From assembly GCA_022113835.1 (NCBI GenBank), contig JAILWY010000023.1:10850001-10914000 (forward strand): 64,000 bases of DNA, given 5' to 3'. The DNA comes from Atopsyche davidsoni (Eukaryota; Arthropoda; Insecta; Trichoptera; Hydrobiosidae). Under the pieces are notes generated by a model. The model worked only from the letters and a program-made list of their open reading frames with translations, had not been told where the DNA came from and made no database searches. Both the position numbers and the translations under genes were made by a program. Numbering within the stretch: position 1 is the stretch's first letter; every line of letters begins with the position of its first letter. This document shows positions 1 through 13,800 of this stretch, one piece after another.

Positions 1-3000
1 GATTTATTAGATACTCTTTAGAGATTAATATAACACAGATATTATAAATGTACCTACTTCTTAGTTTGTGGTTGTGCAATATTAACGAGTTCTTTAGAAG
101 CAAGTTATAGACCTGTTTTGAAGCTGTGTATTCATGAACCTTTTCAGAATAATTATTTAATCTTTCTATCTCACTCTATAAGAATTTTAAATTGATATTT
201 TTATTTAAAAAGTATTCCTTATTCATGGTGTATTTTATTGTAACGATTTTTACCGATAAAATACTCCCGGTTTCATTAAAATCTGAGAAACTCTATTCAA
301 TGGTCGCTCTACATTTCTCTTGTATGAAAAGACATCAACGCTAGAGTATTCACAAAACCGTTGATGCCCCGAATATTTTATAACTCGCTAAACCTGTCGC
401 CTGAGTCGATTTTTTTCTCAGGCACTGAGATATGTCTAATTTATGCAAACTTGTAATTTTCTGCCGTGTACAGTGTGTTGTTTTAATTAATTTTAACATA
501 TTAATAGTAAACATTCTCCGGTGGTCGGTGTCTCTAAAAAAACTGAACACAACGGATATAAGCGAAACATTTCTTTTGTGACTCCATCCCTTTCCATGAT
601 AGTACATAATTTATGTTTTATAATATTTTAACGTTTTGGTTTTGTAGAAATAGACACACGTAGGCTCTTGCATATATTGTGCTGCGATGAAGAAACAATG
701 TATACTTAATAATTTATTGCTCTGAGTTGCCGCACATAGGAAATATTTCTTCGCTCTTTCTTGGGTCTCTACAAAACATAGCTTTGTATTTGGAAGGTGA
801 AACAACAACTGTGCAAACAGAGTGTCAGGCTGCGCGGCGCGCCGGCTCCTCCTCCCCCGGAGCCTCGGCGTACAATTTCCTGCGAGTGTTACCACACCGC
901 CTGTCGTGACTGGCCAGGGGTGCATCGGGTACTTAATTTGTACCGCACTAAATTAAAATTAGTGTGAAAATAATTTCTGCCTAATATTTTGCTGTACCAA
1001 GTCAGATTTATATTTTCCACGTTTATCTATTAACTGTACATTAAAAGAAAATCAGTGTTTCGATTGGTAGTATTGTTTGATTATGCAGTATGCGTGCTTC
1101 AAAATACGCTTAGTGTCAAAAGTTAACTGAGATAAAAATATGCGTGTTAAAGAATACAACGAAATATAAAAACAAAGCGACGCTTAAGTACAACATACAA
1201 ACGCCGGTATATTCAAATTAGTACTACAATAAACAGACAGGAAAACGTTCAGAAATTCTCAAGTAATACGATATTATGTTAAGTAAGTCAATAACTGAGT
1301 GCGGCTCGCCTGCACGTGACTCGGCCGAAGTACTTGCACGGAGCGAGGCGGAGAGTGCGGCCTGCTGTCTGTTTCATAAGCCGTGTGCTGCACCGCCAGA
1401 CTGCATTTTCTATTATTAAACTCATACTTGTCTGCCCAGCATTACTCCACACTTCCCATCAAGAGCAAATTTTATTATTTTTGCCGACGAGAACATAGAT
1501 CGAGAACAACAATATTAGCAACGGTGTTGCGGAACGAAGCCATTTGAGTTGCAACTATCGAGATCAAATATCTGGACGGTTTGAAGAAGTACTTTTTGTT
1601 GATTGGAAAACAGTAACTATTCTGTTTAACTCGGATCAACGCGGTTATGTTCGATATTTACTACGAGTACCTATACGGTACTTGCAAATATTTTTATGTG
1701 TTAAATTGTTGCAACATGTGGTGAAAATAATACAAGCTATATTCAGCTGATCCAATTCTGCGTCTCGCTCTCCACTCGCGGCTTGGCCGTGCTTCCCCGC
1801 TGAAGATTTACAGTCCTTGAATATTAAATGGCCGTTCCCGTCACATTATTTCCGTTTCTACACAAAATAAATTTACATTTTCTAGAATCCCGAATGGATA
1901 TAATGTGTTTTATGTTGCCATTTCTATTTTGTATTTTAGTTACATATGTTGCTGGCTTTAATGTTTCAAATATTGTAATGTTTTATATCTAAGTACGTAC
2001 TTAAATATACATATTAATAGACTGGTTCATAAGGAATATTATAATTTAATATTACAGAAGTTATTTTCAGTTCATTTACCCCAACCGAGCGTAGGTCTTC
2101 GGGTTCGTTATATAATATGAAGACATAGTAATGAACATTAATTTTTTTGTCATGTTTTCAACCGAGCAACGACTATGCAAACTGAATGATATTTTATTTT
2201 TGTATCTTAATTTTCTAAGAATACTTGAGCCTAATACTTAAGAATACAAAATAAGTAGAGCTTCATTAAAATATTTAAAAAATAAGTTTAAATAAAAAAA
2301 TTTAAAAAAGAAATTTGTATATTTTTTAAAAAATCCGCCATACGAATCTGTATTAACTAATTATAAAACAGTTTTCTTTGTAATAACAATTAATCTGATA
2401 TTTTTATATTATTCAGCGAATAAAATACAGGTTTATCAAAACTTTAGAGGGTATTGTATAGTATTTTGGTCTCTAGGGTGCAATTATTTTTCATAACGTG
2501 TCTGATGATAAGAATATCCTTAACAAGTTTGCATTCCTTTGATGATGATATACCTTGTATATCAAGGTATATCATGTATGATATACCTTGGGTCTCCGAT
2601 CAAAATCTCAGTGATATTATTTGTATGTGACGCTGAGACAGGTGCTAGCTTTTGAATATTTATCTTTTTATTTTATGAGCTACTTCCTTTTTAGGATTGT
2701 GTTTATATCATATAAATACACTCACACATCTCAAAGTTTACTTTATGCTTATACTTTTTTGGAAATCGATTAAAATATTATTGTCATAGTAAACAAGTTA
2801 TAACTTCATTTCATTTTTAAAAAAAATACTTTTTTATGATTAAATTCGTGTCTAAATTTAAATCAGATATAATAAGCAATTATTAACAATATTTTTAAAA
2901 ATAGTTTTGTGGCTAACGATTTTCTTTGGAACAGACCGAAAACGCTTACTTCATAATTATTTTCGTTAATCTACTGTTCATTTTTATTTATGTCAATTGG

Positions 3001-4126
3001 TCTAATCGTATTTGTGACCTATAGCATATACTATATATTTATTATTTTACATATTGAGGAAAAGTCCAAATAATGGCTGTTATTTACCTTTTTAAGTGAG
3101 AAATTATTACGATTTTAAATATCAATACCATTCCCACTTTTCAATTATCGAGGTTTCCTTCTCCTCACCGAACTTTACGACACCAAAGGAATGCGGGTCA
3201 TTCACCAGACCTTCCTCGGGAACAGTGTTTCGAAACGTTTTCTCCGTGTACCTCCTCTTAAGTCCACACTCTCGGTGTAATAATTGACTGTGCGAGATGT
3301 AATATATAGTTAAATTTTATCAATTAGTTGATTGACAACATAATAGCACTTCATAGGTAAGAATATTATTCTTACAATATAATGTTTGATCGTTAGGAAT
3401 AAACCGTTTCTTTGCTTTGTGTTGTTTTTAACTCTATGGGAATTCTTGTCATTAAGCTCTACTCTCTAGACACGAAGCTAGAGTATATCAACTTAGCGAA
3501 AACAAAATGTCATGCCGAGTTATCTCAGCATGAATCGCTTGCCATTTCAACATTCTTGGTTACAATTTTTGTAGGCGCACTCACCTAAGACTGTGGAAAA
3601 ATAACTCATATTTGATAGCTGTGGATTCTCAAATAAATTATGCCCTAAAATTTATGTTAATAAGTATCATTCATTATATGTGACGTTGCTTTTTTAGCAG
3701 AATATGAATTGGGCGGATTTAAAATATGGATTTCAACAAGCATCACGATTTATAATAAGCCAGTAAAAATACAGCAACAAACACATAAAATATGTCACAT
3801 GAATAATCAATAACTTTTTTGTTATTTATTGCTTTTCGTCGACAAAAATATGATACTCCGTTGTGAATTTTAGAAACACTTCGTTTTAAGAATTAATTAC
3901 ATTTGTTGGATTGTTAGCTAATTGGCTAAGATCTTGACTAATTCGTCAGTTTGGTTATAGTATTTAAAAGGCTCTCATAGTTTGGTCAATAATGACTCAC
4001 ATTGAAATTTCAAGGATGTTGAAAGCTTTTCATATATTTGAATTCGTATCTCATGAGTAAACTCTATGATTCGCGATTTGGAGTTACTGAGTATAATGTT
4101 TGATACCATCTGTTCCGGATGAGAGA
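1..4126. other. Non-coding 5' flank, no gene recognised
   Basis: AT-rich sequence with small GC-rich islands near 800-930 and 1300-1400. Reading frames here are short and have no recognisable domain or splice-supported continuation. It may contain the promoter or untranslated first exon of the myosin gene that follows on the + strand, but I see no decisive TATA or initiator. A hairpin lies at 2547-2573 and is listed separately. Confidence 0.5.
2547..2590. repeat. Perfect 11-bp inverted repeat plus a third copy
   Basis: GATATACCTTG at 2547-2557 is followed by a 5-base loop and its exact reverse complement at 2563-2573. A third, direct copy lies at 2580-2590. The unit can fold as a hairpin with either partner. 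No gene is nearby, so it is probably a degraded repeat or foldback fragment. Confidence 0.85.
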
Positions 4127-4259
4127 ATGTTCTCGAGTAAATGGACGTCCATCGACATACCGCCGGCCGCCGACCACAGCCTGCTGCTGCAGGAGCCGGG
4201 CGCGTGCGGGATTCCATACACGTCGGAAAATGCTCTAAATGATGCGCTTAGCAACCGAG
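4127..4259 (+). CDS. Probable first coding exon of the Dachs-like myosin
   Basis: ATG at 4127 opens a 44-codon frame in a GC-rich island. It begins MFSSKWTSIDIPPAADHSLL and continues through LQEPGACG to ALSNR. A donor (GAG|gtataa) follows at 4260 and leaves one base over. That phase fits the proposed next exon at 8224, where G plus AG gives Glu. An in-frame stop lies 33 bases upstream of the ATG, consistent with a start exon. The peptide is balanced in composition and reads like real protein, but I recognise no domain. Assignment to the myosin rests on strand, order and phase only. It could instead be a chance frame. Confidence 0.5.
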
Positions 4260-7200
4260 GTATAAACATACGTTGAGGCTGCTAGCGCAAAATATGTACA
4301 GCAATGTATTAACAAATAAGAAAATAACTCTCAGCAGCTTCGTTGGCTTTTTACATCGCTCTGAATATTTTTCCTTATTTTCTCGCATACATTATAATTA
4401 AATCGACACAATTTCAATAAGTATTAGAACCCTTAAAAATTATCAGCTGTTATTTATGATAATTAAAAAAAAAATTACAATTATTTTTCCCAAAGCTTAA
4501 AACTATTTTTTTACTAAGTTGATTTCATCAACGATTTTCGTACTGATATCCTTTTTGCCAAAAATTTTATGAAATTTATTTAGAATATTTTGGTACTCGA
4601 TTTAAGATGAGACTGAAAATTTACTGCTTGCGCACGTACACATATTGTATGACACGCGTTGGCAGTGGAAGCAAATGGCCCAATAAATTCTCTACGAGAG
4701 GAATTTTATTCATTTATTATTTCTCGGAACTACGACCGCCTCAGACAGCATCTCCCAGCTGCACTGCAGGCCTGCGGAGCGACCGCAACCCGCAGAATGC
4801 TTTCGTGTGAAATTAAAACGTTTTCTGCGTACAACAGTAAATAGGTAAATTAGTAATCACACGTTGGTATGAGAAGCAAAAAGTACAATCACATTCAGCT
4901 TTATGATTCGTAGCGATTTTTTTTTTTAATCAAAAGATCTAACAAACAGTTTTCAGTAACAATGGGTTACTATTTTCGTGTGTGTTTTTGTACTATCAAA
5001 ATGTAAATGCTTGTTTATATTATTTTATTCAATTTCTTCGATGCTTCCGGTTCATCTCAACCGGTCTAAAATAAACAATATCTTAAACTTTATTTTTGCT
5101 TGGGTATGTATAAACCTCGTATGTTTTTTTTTTTTGTAATTATATCTTAATTGAATTACGTGATGTGCGCTGTAATGAGGTGTATTAAATGAGTATGTGT
5201 ATTACTTTCAATTACAGTAAGTTCTCTTTCCGACGCACTCGCGTGTTGCTCGCTCGAGCTGTGATGCGGCGCGTGCCATGCGGTTAGCTTACTTTATAAT
5301 ACTTCTGTGTATGTTGCCAACGTGTCTCCGGTTCTTTTAAATTATAACGACATGGCATTTGAAATCACTTAGACTACTTACACACGCGTGTATCTTTAAA
5401 AAAAAAGTTATAAATACAATTTTAATTTTGTGTAAAAAACGCTTGTATGTCTTCATAGTTTAAATTTTTTTTTATGATAACAGATTTTAATAGTTGACCC
5501 AAAATAATCCTTAATTTTATAAAAAAATCGTTTGAAGTTTTAATGTTTTGGTGAATATAAAAGTCTTACTTACAAAGTACGTTATTTCATTCACTACTAT
5601 AATACAGTATTGAGGAATAAAGTATCTTCTAGTTTGATATGGATGGTATTAATAATAATATCTCGTCTTTGACAATTTTACAAAACTTATTATTAAGATA
5701 TACTTATAACTCAATATTGCAAACAACAAATATGAAAGATAATATTTTGATCAACATTGCTTCTCCCCTGATGAATGTATAGTTGCGTCATTAATTTACA
5801 ATGAAAAATCGTAATTTAAAATAAACGAGTTAACAAAAGCTCCGTTCGTGGATAAAAAAAATGAGCCAGCTTCTTATTTAACGAGATCGGCCGTGTTGCT
5901 ATGCGGCCATCAAATATCGAAAAAAATCTCACACGTGCGTAGTTTTAACCGTTCTATCTCCGCAGCCGCCGACTGGATCTCGCTCCGGCTGATTCTCACC
6001 CAAGCGGCGTCCCCGAGCGTGCTGGCCGGCACACGATACAAGTACGCGAGGAATATCAATTACCTTCCTTTAGCGGACTATTTGCTATCGATATTTGCTT
6101 TCAGTCGGCAAACAAAGAGAAGCGGTTCATTCATAAGCATGATCGATGAGCCGACGGGCGATTTGAATAAGTGTGGGACTCTGAGTGATATGAGCTGGGA
6201 ACAGGGCAATTAGACGAATAGTGGATCGTGAATTCTGTAATGTAAAAAGTTGGCGGTGCACTAGGCCAACAGAGATCTTATCAAACTGCATGTAATATTT
6301 CAATCTGGCTTTGATCTATGTGGGTCGGATTTGGCAAATAGTACGATGTGAAAAACTATGTTTAAAATTACATTTTTGAAATGTTTAATATATGAACTTT
6401 ACATACTTAATTGTTTTAATTTTTGTATTAAGTTATAATAACGTTTGTGCCGATATTTATAAAATAAGTAACATGGATTTCAGCGCGTATTGTGCTTTAG
6501 AACTTAATTATTTATACTATAAGAAAGTTTAAAACTTAATCGTTTGGTGATGAATAAGGCTGACAAAATATTATATTGTATATAAATGTTTTTTTTATTG
6601 CACTTTTGCTGTTTGATTTTAATGATAATGTTGAAAATGAATTTCCTCCTGAGAATCGGGAAAATATTTAAATAATTAATAAGCTAATTTATAATTTTGT
6701 TGCTATTCCTATAAAATACACAGCCTCAGAAAACTTGGGTTAAATTTGAACCCAGAAATTATTATATTGTCGTCGCTTTGATGTCCTCGCGTGGCACGCG
6801 AGTCCTTGCACCGGTGACGCTTGCACTCACCGGACGGAGAACCGGACAAGTCCTCGTCTATTTACTATTATTCTCCGGTCAAACAGACATCGTTCGCTTA
6901 GCCATCCTGATCGGCTGTTCGTGGAATACGTTTTGCTGAATATAAAAAACATATGCCATATACATGTGAGTGTACTATGTTTTCCCCTTTCTTATTTAAA
7001 AAATAAATATCATGAAGTTCAGGAGGAGTTTCGTTAAAATTGCTTATCAGTTTCTTCGTCAAAATAATCTGAGCAAAATCAAAAATAAAACAACGAATAA
7101 ATTACTATGCGGGTAGGTTGTAAGTATATTCCGTAAGCAATTTATGTTTTGTTCAAAACTGTATTTACCGTATATTAAAACATGTATTGCATCTTCCTGT

Positions 7201-8223
7201 AAATTGTTCCACTCAAAGTAATCTGGAAGAGACTCCCTTTAAAAGTACATTAAAGGAAGAGAGAATGTCGTTAGGGAGATTGAGCAAGTCACTCCATAAT
7301 ATCATGCAAATAGCCACCTTAATAAACACTTAGGCTGTGCGGGCTGCTGCTTACATCACCTGGGGATAGATTTACACCTATCTGTGTGTAATTTTCTCAG
7401 CGTATCATTATACTCTTCCTAATGTAAAATAATTGAGTATTAATAACTTCACATTTTTAATAGATGCAACTGAAAATATGTTTATTGTAATTCATCGTTT
7501 TTAATGCATTCTATTGCTGTGACGTATTATGATGAGTATTTTTAGGACGTTGAATTTACCAAATTTCACGGTTTATTTAGACGAAAGTATTATCAAAACT
7601 AGCAAAAAATGTAGCCATTAGAAAACTCTTACGATTATTACCACACGATTTGCTCGTTCAAAGACGACTTTCATCGTGACAAAGGATAGTGACCGTAGTT
7701 CTGCTTTGCAGTTTACAATTCCAGGCTTCTCCGTTAGATACAGTTGGCAACCAATCGTATGGTTGAGTGAATTTTAGTTACCTTGAACCTATTCACTTGA
7801 TTTATCTTTTTTGTAAATGGTCGACTTTTTTTACTGTATACGAGTACCCGTTTTACTGGAAACGCCTTCGCGCGGACCGGCCATCATCTTTAGATGGGTA
7901 TAAAGCTTTTATTTGCCCGTTTCTCACAATCGTTTTGTTATTGAATAAATAATCACGTGTAATTTGAATGATTTAGGCATTACGGGTACTTTGAATACGA
8001 AATTATTACAATCTTGATGTTTGACGAACAAGAATATATCAATAAGTATTGGTTTATACAATGAAAACCGTTTTGATTTGCTTGCAGCATTTTATTACTG
8101 ATAATACAAATTTGAAAGTAGTTCCTACAAATTATCGTACATTTCGAAATTTAATAATAATCGAACGATGCCAATCGATTTGATCTTTCTTATATTATAC
8201 AACTTAATGTTTGATTGAGGAAG
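4260..8223 (+). other. Putative first intron of the myosin gene
   Basis: Mostly AT-rich, with GC-rich islands at about 4730-4800, 5230-5290, 5880-6060 and 6780-6850. The longest frame (5848-6213) has no domain and no fitting splice sites. No RNA gene was recognised. Confidence 0.4.
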
Positions 8224-8484
8224 AGCCCCAACATGCCGTGCCTTTCTCGAATGGTCTACTAAATGTCAGCGGTACGTGCACGGGCAGCTCTGAAGACGCC
8301 GCCGGGTCCGAGCCGGGCTTCCTAGAAGGCGGCGCGGCTCAGAGTCCTCGGTCGCCTCTCGCCGTAGATCGAAATCTATTCACGGACGGAGAACGGGATC
8401 CGAAATTGTCTTTGGCTTTGTTGGCCCACAAAAAACCTTACCTTTTGTACGACAGGTCCCATTCTTTATCGCCGCTAGTCGAAG
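8224..8484 (+). CDS. Probable second coding exon of the Dachs-like myosin
   Basis: An 87-codon open segment, Ser/Gly/Pro-rich at first, then a more ordered segment (VDRNLFTDGERDPKLSLALL, then HKKPYLLYDR and SLSPLVE). It ends at a good donor (GAAG|gtaaat) with one base over. That base joins the two-base start of the well-supported exon at 20978 to give Asp, so the phase matches. The acceptor is less certain: an AG at 8222-8223 fits the phase of the upstream exon, while an AG at 8218-8219 would start at phase 0. With this exon and the 4127 exon the predicted myosin is about 1175 residues, close to the size expected for Dachs. Confidence 0.6.
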
Positions 8485-10767
8485 GTAAATCTCGGCTCGG
8501 GTAGTGGACTCATTATGGCGAGATGGACTGCTCGGTTAATCTCTGAAGGCGAATGTTGTTTGTATGGGTTTTTGTGGGTGAGACTCGTTTGTCCGCCAGG
8601 GCTCGCACTCCCGGGATCATCCTCCACGAGATGCTTTGAATACAAATGTAGCAACTTTTATGCATTCGCTTGAGTGAAAGTCAATTTTTAACGCAGACTT
8701 AATGTACAAATTAGATACATAAACAAACGGTTTAGTTTTTAAAAAATATATACAGTTCAATAGATACAATTTACTTATTAATATAAGAATCACAGCATGT
8801 CTGCAAAATTTAAGTTTAAAAGAATTTGTTCACTTTTATACTAGTGTTAATGCCATCTGAAGTATAAGTCTAGATTTGATAAAACAACATACAGAAATAT
8901 TGTATCAATTTTCTTAGAAAATGTCTAGTAATTTAAGTGAATAATAACAACATTTATCTCGGTGAAGATTAAAACATCAATCCATCCTATAGAGCTATTA
9001 CTCGAAAGAGATTCGGTTGGCGACACCCCTGCCGCTGATCGGAGCCGTATATTTTGGTCAGCCCAGTTTATGGGAATAGAATGAGTCTTCTCTCCTACGG
9101 AGTGTCAACTGTAATTCATTGGGGCGATGTTATCTGAATAATTTGGTCGCCGCGATCGCTTGTTCTAACTTCTTGTTTACATTCAGCGCCGTGGGCGAAA
9201 GATGATTGAGAAATATTCATACCAAAAGAGGATTTATCTACTCAACATCATGCTCGCTAGCGCACAGTCCGGCTCCCTAAGGAGCGGATTCGGTGCAGAT
9301 TTTTTTGCTGATAGGCATTCAGTGCTGAATTAGCAGTTTGTGTATTCATCGTTTTTAATCAAAACGGACTGTAATTTTCGGTCATTGTATTCGATCGCTG
9401 AGAAAAATGATTGCAAGTTTTAGACACGGTCTTTTTTAACGCGTGAGATCTTAAATAGCACGAAGGATAAATATACCTTCTGAGAGATCCAATAATATTT
9501 GATTGCGCATCTGAATAACAACAATTTTAAAGGCAGAAAAATTTAACAATAATATGCTATTTATTTATTTGATTTAGAACACGTTTGTTATTTATATAAT
9601 ATTTTTTATATATATAATTTTACATTAAATTCTTTATATCAAATTAATATAAACCCGTAACCACTAAAATCACTTTCTTTAAATAGATTAGTTTTTATTA
9701 TATTTGATCACATAGCATTATAGTAAGTTATCCAACACTAAATACAGACAGTTAACTGATGCAGAGGCCATTCTTCCACAAAAAGCAACAGGTTTCTACC
9801 TGCCAGGTTACCTTTATTTATTCGAATGTCAATAACAAAGCTAAGCGGCCGAGCGTCTTGAATGGGTCGCCCCGGTTTCTCACGCTTCACTCAAAACGCT
9901 ATTATTTAGATATTGTTATTTTCATTGTTATTTAAAGAAAGTTGACGCCACCGAGGCGACTCCTACGCTAAACGTGGCAATCGATCCTGAAGGGCTGGAA
10001 CTTTTTATAATTCTGCTTTTAATGTGTACGTCCCCTCAAAAGTTGCGCACGATGGCGAGAGCCGCCATTTTGCATCGGAGGTCGTGCAGCGCCGAGCGCA
10101 ACAATAGCTCATTTAGTTATCGCTCGGAGAAGCGATCCGATGCTGCGTCAGAGATAGGCAATAATTCCATACGAAAGCTGTAATTTCAGGCTGTAACGAC
10201 GCAACTAGGTAGGTGCTCGAAGGCGCACTCCGGCCGCGGTAATCCGCAATTCGTTACCCGCCCGATCGAAAGAGAGAGAAAAATACACGAATATAACGGG
10301 AGATAAATCATAACTTCTAATTGGACACTGGTCGGTAGATTTTTTTCACTGCCTACCTGTTCGTTCACGGAAGACGTCGAACATATCGACGCATGCGACT
10401 AACACACTTTGCGGGTCATAAATATAGTTATTTGGAATCAAAAATATAGAGTAATGGTGTCACAGTATCCAAATTGAGAACACTTTCTACCATAAACAAA
10501 AAAATATGCATTGATCATCCGATAATCGCTAATTTATGGTTCGAGCGACACGAGCGAACGCCTCCAGGTGACAAAGTGTAGCAATATCATCAGTCGAAAA
10601 ACGGCTGCACTGAAGAGTCATCGCGACGAAAAAAGAAATACAATTTAGTTTAAAGCAATTATGAAGATATTTTCGCTCAACGAGGGGAGAGAAGGGGGAT
10701 ATTTAGAGTCGGTGTAAGCGCATTGAAAGTATCATAAATCAAGTCACAATCTCCTGGCAGCAGCTGA

Positions 10768-10880
10768 CTGGTCGGCGACCAGCGCGGCCGGCGGCCCATC
10801 GGCTATCATTTATAAAGCCGCCGAGAGCTCTCATAGGCGGGGCACGACCTCACGTCACCTCACGTCACCTCACGTCACCG
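10768..10880. promoter_or_regulatory. TATA-like box with triple CACGTCACCT repeat
   Basis: A GC-rich segment contains the palindrome CTGGTCG-g-CGACCAG (10768-10782), a TATAAAG near 10811 and three perfect tandem copies of CACGTCACCT at 10851-10880. Each copy carries a CACGTCA core (bZIP/CRE-like when read as TGACGTG). The arrangement resembles a promoter or enhancer and could serve as an internal myosin promoter, but nothing shows transcription. Confidence 0.35.
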
Positions 10881-13800
10881 GCCGTTAGTCCGCACCGACT
10901 GAGCCAGCGCATGACGCCATGGACCGCCACATGCTCCACCCGAGATGTCATTATTTCAATGCACGGGACTCTCGAAAACTGGAATATTTTAGGTGCACTT
11001 CTTAATTACACATCTTATAAGTAAAGTTACTTATTGACCGAGACAATCATGAGTACTTTATGTATGCGATAATAACATGTGAAAAAATTGTTGCAAAAAA
11101 ACAAAAATTGTTAAGTTTAGAATCTCATCTTAAATCTTGTTTTATAATATTCAAAAAAAAGTATTATAAAAAATAAAAAGATAATGTAAAAATTATGACA
11201 AAAGGCTCGAAATTTTATAAATATTTCATTACTAATAAAACTTGATAAATCGTTTATCATACATTATCAATATGACTTCAAAACAATTTAGAAAGGTTAC
11301 CACACCACTCTCGTCTACTCGTATTTACTCACCGACAGTATAATTGTTGTAATACACTATCGCGAATACAGAGAACTTTTGGAACGGTAAAAATCAATAT
11401 ATGAGAAAGATACACGCAGAGAAGTACACCGTATAACGGACACGTCAAATCTTATCCACTAATAAAAAAAACCTTCGGCTAGATTATAAATAATCGACTT
11501 CTTTTGTATAGCAGAGAAAATTGAGTTATGAAACGGAAGATGACGTGGTCGTCGATTTCCTCATCCGCCGGACAGTCGGAAGCTCGCCGAGTGTCGCCCG
11601 GCCAGCCGAGGAGTATCTCCGAGATCTTTATTCGATTGCTCGAGTGCCCGAGGACTGCGGCCCTCCGCTATAGAAGCTCGCCGGCTTTCGCAGAAGTAAT
11701 ACTTAAAACCCTCGCGAGCTCCGCAATCGGCGGAATCGATTATTTTAATGGCGTTCTGCAAAACCGACGCGATCCGGCCGCGCGGCACACGGGGCGGCCG
11801 ATTAGAACAAATACCTTTACGAGAAAACGTAACATTACACCGGACCCGACACGAGACCTTTTAATGAGAATGCTGATTAGTTTCGCCCGGCAACCTTTTT
11901 TGAGCACGTAGATAATTAAAAGCTATAAAGAACGTATGCTGTGTTTTACGATAATTATAGCATCTCGCGCTCCAGGCGTTCAAAGAAAAAATATTCATAA
12001 TACTCGAACCATAAAAGACTCGGATCAAATCGATCTGCAATTTGAATAAATACATCGATATTGCGCTCCGAGCGCGGCGCGGCCGGGAAGGGTTAGCGCC
12101 GCCGTAACGGGACGAGGCTAAAGAGATAAGCCCGGCTCGGCTCGCACTTCGCATCCCAGCATCCCCGCATCCCCGCATCTCCGCATCCGAGTGTTTCATT
12201 TCCTCCATTGTTGGGACGGCAGATACTCGGCGATAAGAGCTTTTCGCACGTAACCCACCTCGCCGAAATGAATCTCCTCTATTGAGGCCGCGAACGTCAA
12301 ATAGAGAGGTGGTGTTTTGCTTATTGCGGAAATGCGCGCTAGTCTCTCGCGGAGTGGTTTGTGCGCCCGTTTTTAAATCTAACCGAGCCGTAAGTCACAA
12401 TTTCTCCATTTCTCACCGCGCAGCTCCGTGCAAAGGTCACAGTCGTGTCTGAGGCGCAGACCTGCAAATAAATTCAGCAGTACCCGCAGGTATTATTGTG
12501 CCACTAACAACTGCACAGCAATATTATTAACTTGGTGATTTTTTTGTAAGCTTTGGTAGCTATCTAACGATATATTATTAAAATATATGTTTTTTTGCAA
12601 ACAACCGTTTACCAACGCGTGCAAGTATAAATATGACTATTGATTTTTTTGCAAGACTACGCACGCTCGTTTTCTCTGTCCTGCATCGTAAACAAAACGA
12701 ACCGTCGATAAATCAAACGGAGCTGATATGCGAGTAGGTACACACAATAAAATTGTTCTCACGCGAGTCGTTAAGCGTTCCGATATTATCTTCTGTTGTG
12801 CTTATTTTTTTCGCGTCAAATGTACACCGACGCGAAACAACTCCGACTCGCTGATGCCCGATTTGATTTAATACAGTACTCGTATCTGGACTTCACTTAG
12901 CCATTTCGGGCAGAGAGTATTTCTATCATTGCAGTCAACTTCGCGAATTATAAAAACGACTAATGATGCGCCGCGAAGCTTCGCCCCTGACAGCTCGCCG
13001 GCTCGTATTTTTTGCGCCATCATTTATACTCTCTTATTATAAAATTGCCATAACGAAATTTCCGAGAATCGTATTTTACGATTAGTAACAGTCTAAACGG
13101 AATAATCTTAATTATTAGCGAACACACACGACGTTACGCCTCACGCTAAAGTATAAATTATAACGCATAACGTGTAACATAATCCGACTGTCCCAAAATT
13201 CAAACAAATAAATAAAGCGTTAACGAGCATTTGAATGCATCGAAACGTATTAGAAATACAATCCGAGACATCGAGACGACTATTGAGGAGCTTTTCAGGC
13301 ATCGCTCGCCTCGCTTCGATCTCGTTTCCTTGATCTTGACTCTCGCGATGGACAAATCCACCGCTCGTGAGCGGTCTTCGGTAATGGGCTAGAATATTTA
13401 TTCGCAAAAAAAGTGTTTATTATTAGAATATTACCGGCCCCGCCGCTCCGCAGGCCATTGACTGGCCGCTCGAAAAGTCATGCCCGAAGTCTGTACTATT
13501 AATGCGGCAATAATTCAAATACAAACATTAATAATCATAATTTATCAGGTACGATGATGTTTCGTAACAAGCCGAGGAGCAAACTATTAAATATTTTTAC
13601 GATATTTTTATATGAGTCGGTGTTGACCTTTTTGTTCGCTTGTGCTATCGGAGCTTAAGTATTATTAAAATATTAACATACGATTTTTGAGAAATGAATT
13701 TCCTGGCATCGGAAGTCGATCGCCGCTCGTGGGCTGTGCCGAATGTAGTTCACACTGAGTGCCGGGGGTCGAGCAGTGTGAAGGATTTGTTCTTTTTCTG

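Noticed and set aside
5848..6213. 121-codon plus-strand frame
   Set aside because: No recognisable motif and no donor or acceptor that fits the myosin phases. Left as intron.
11528..11911. 127-codon plus-strand frame
   Set aside because: Arg/Ser-rich translation of a GC island with overlapping frames on the other strand. No domain.
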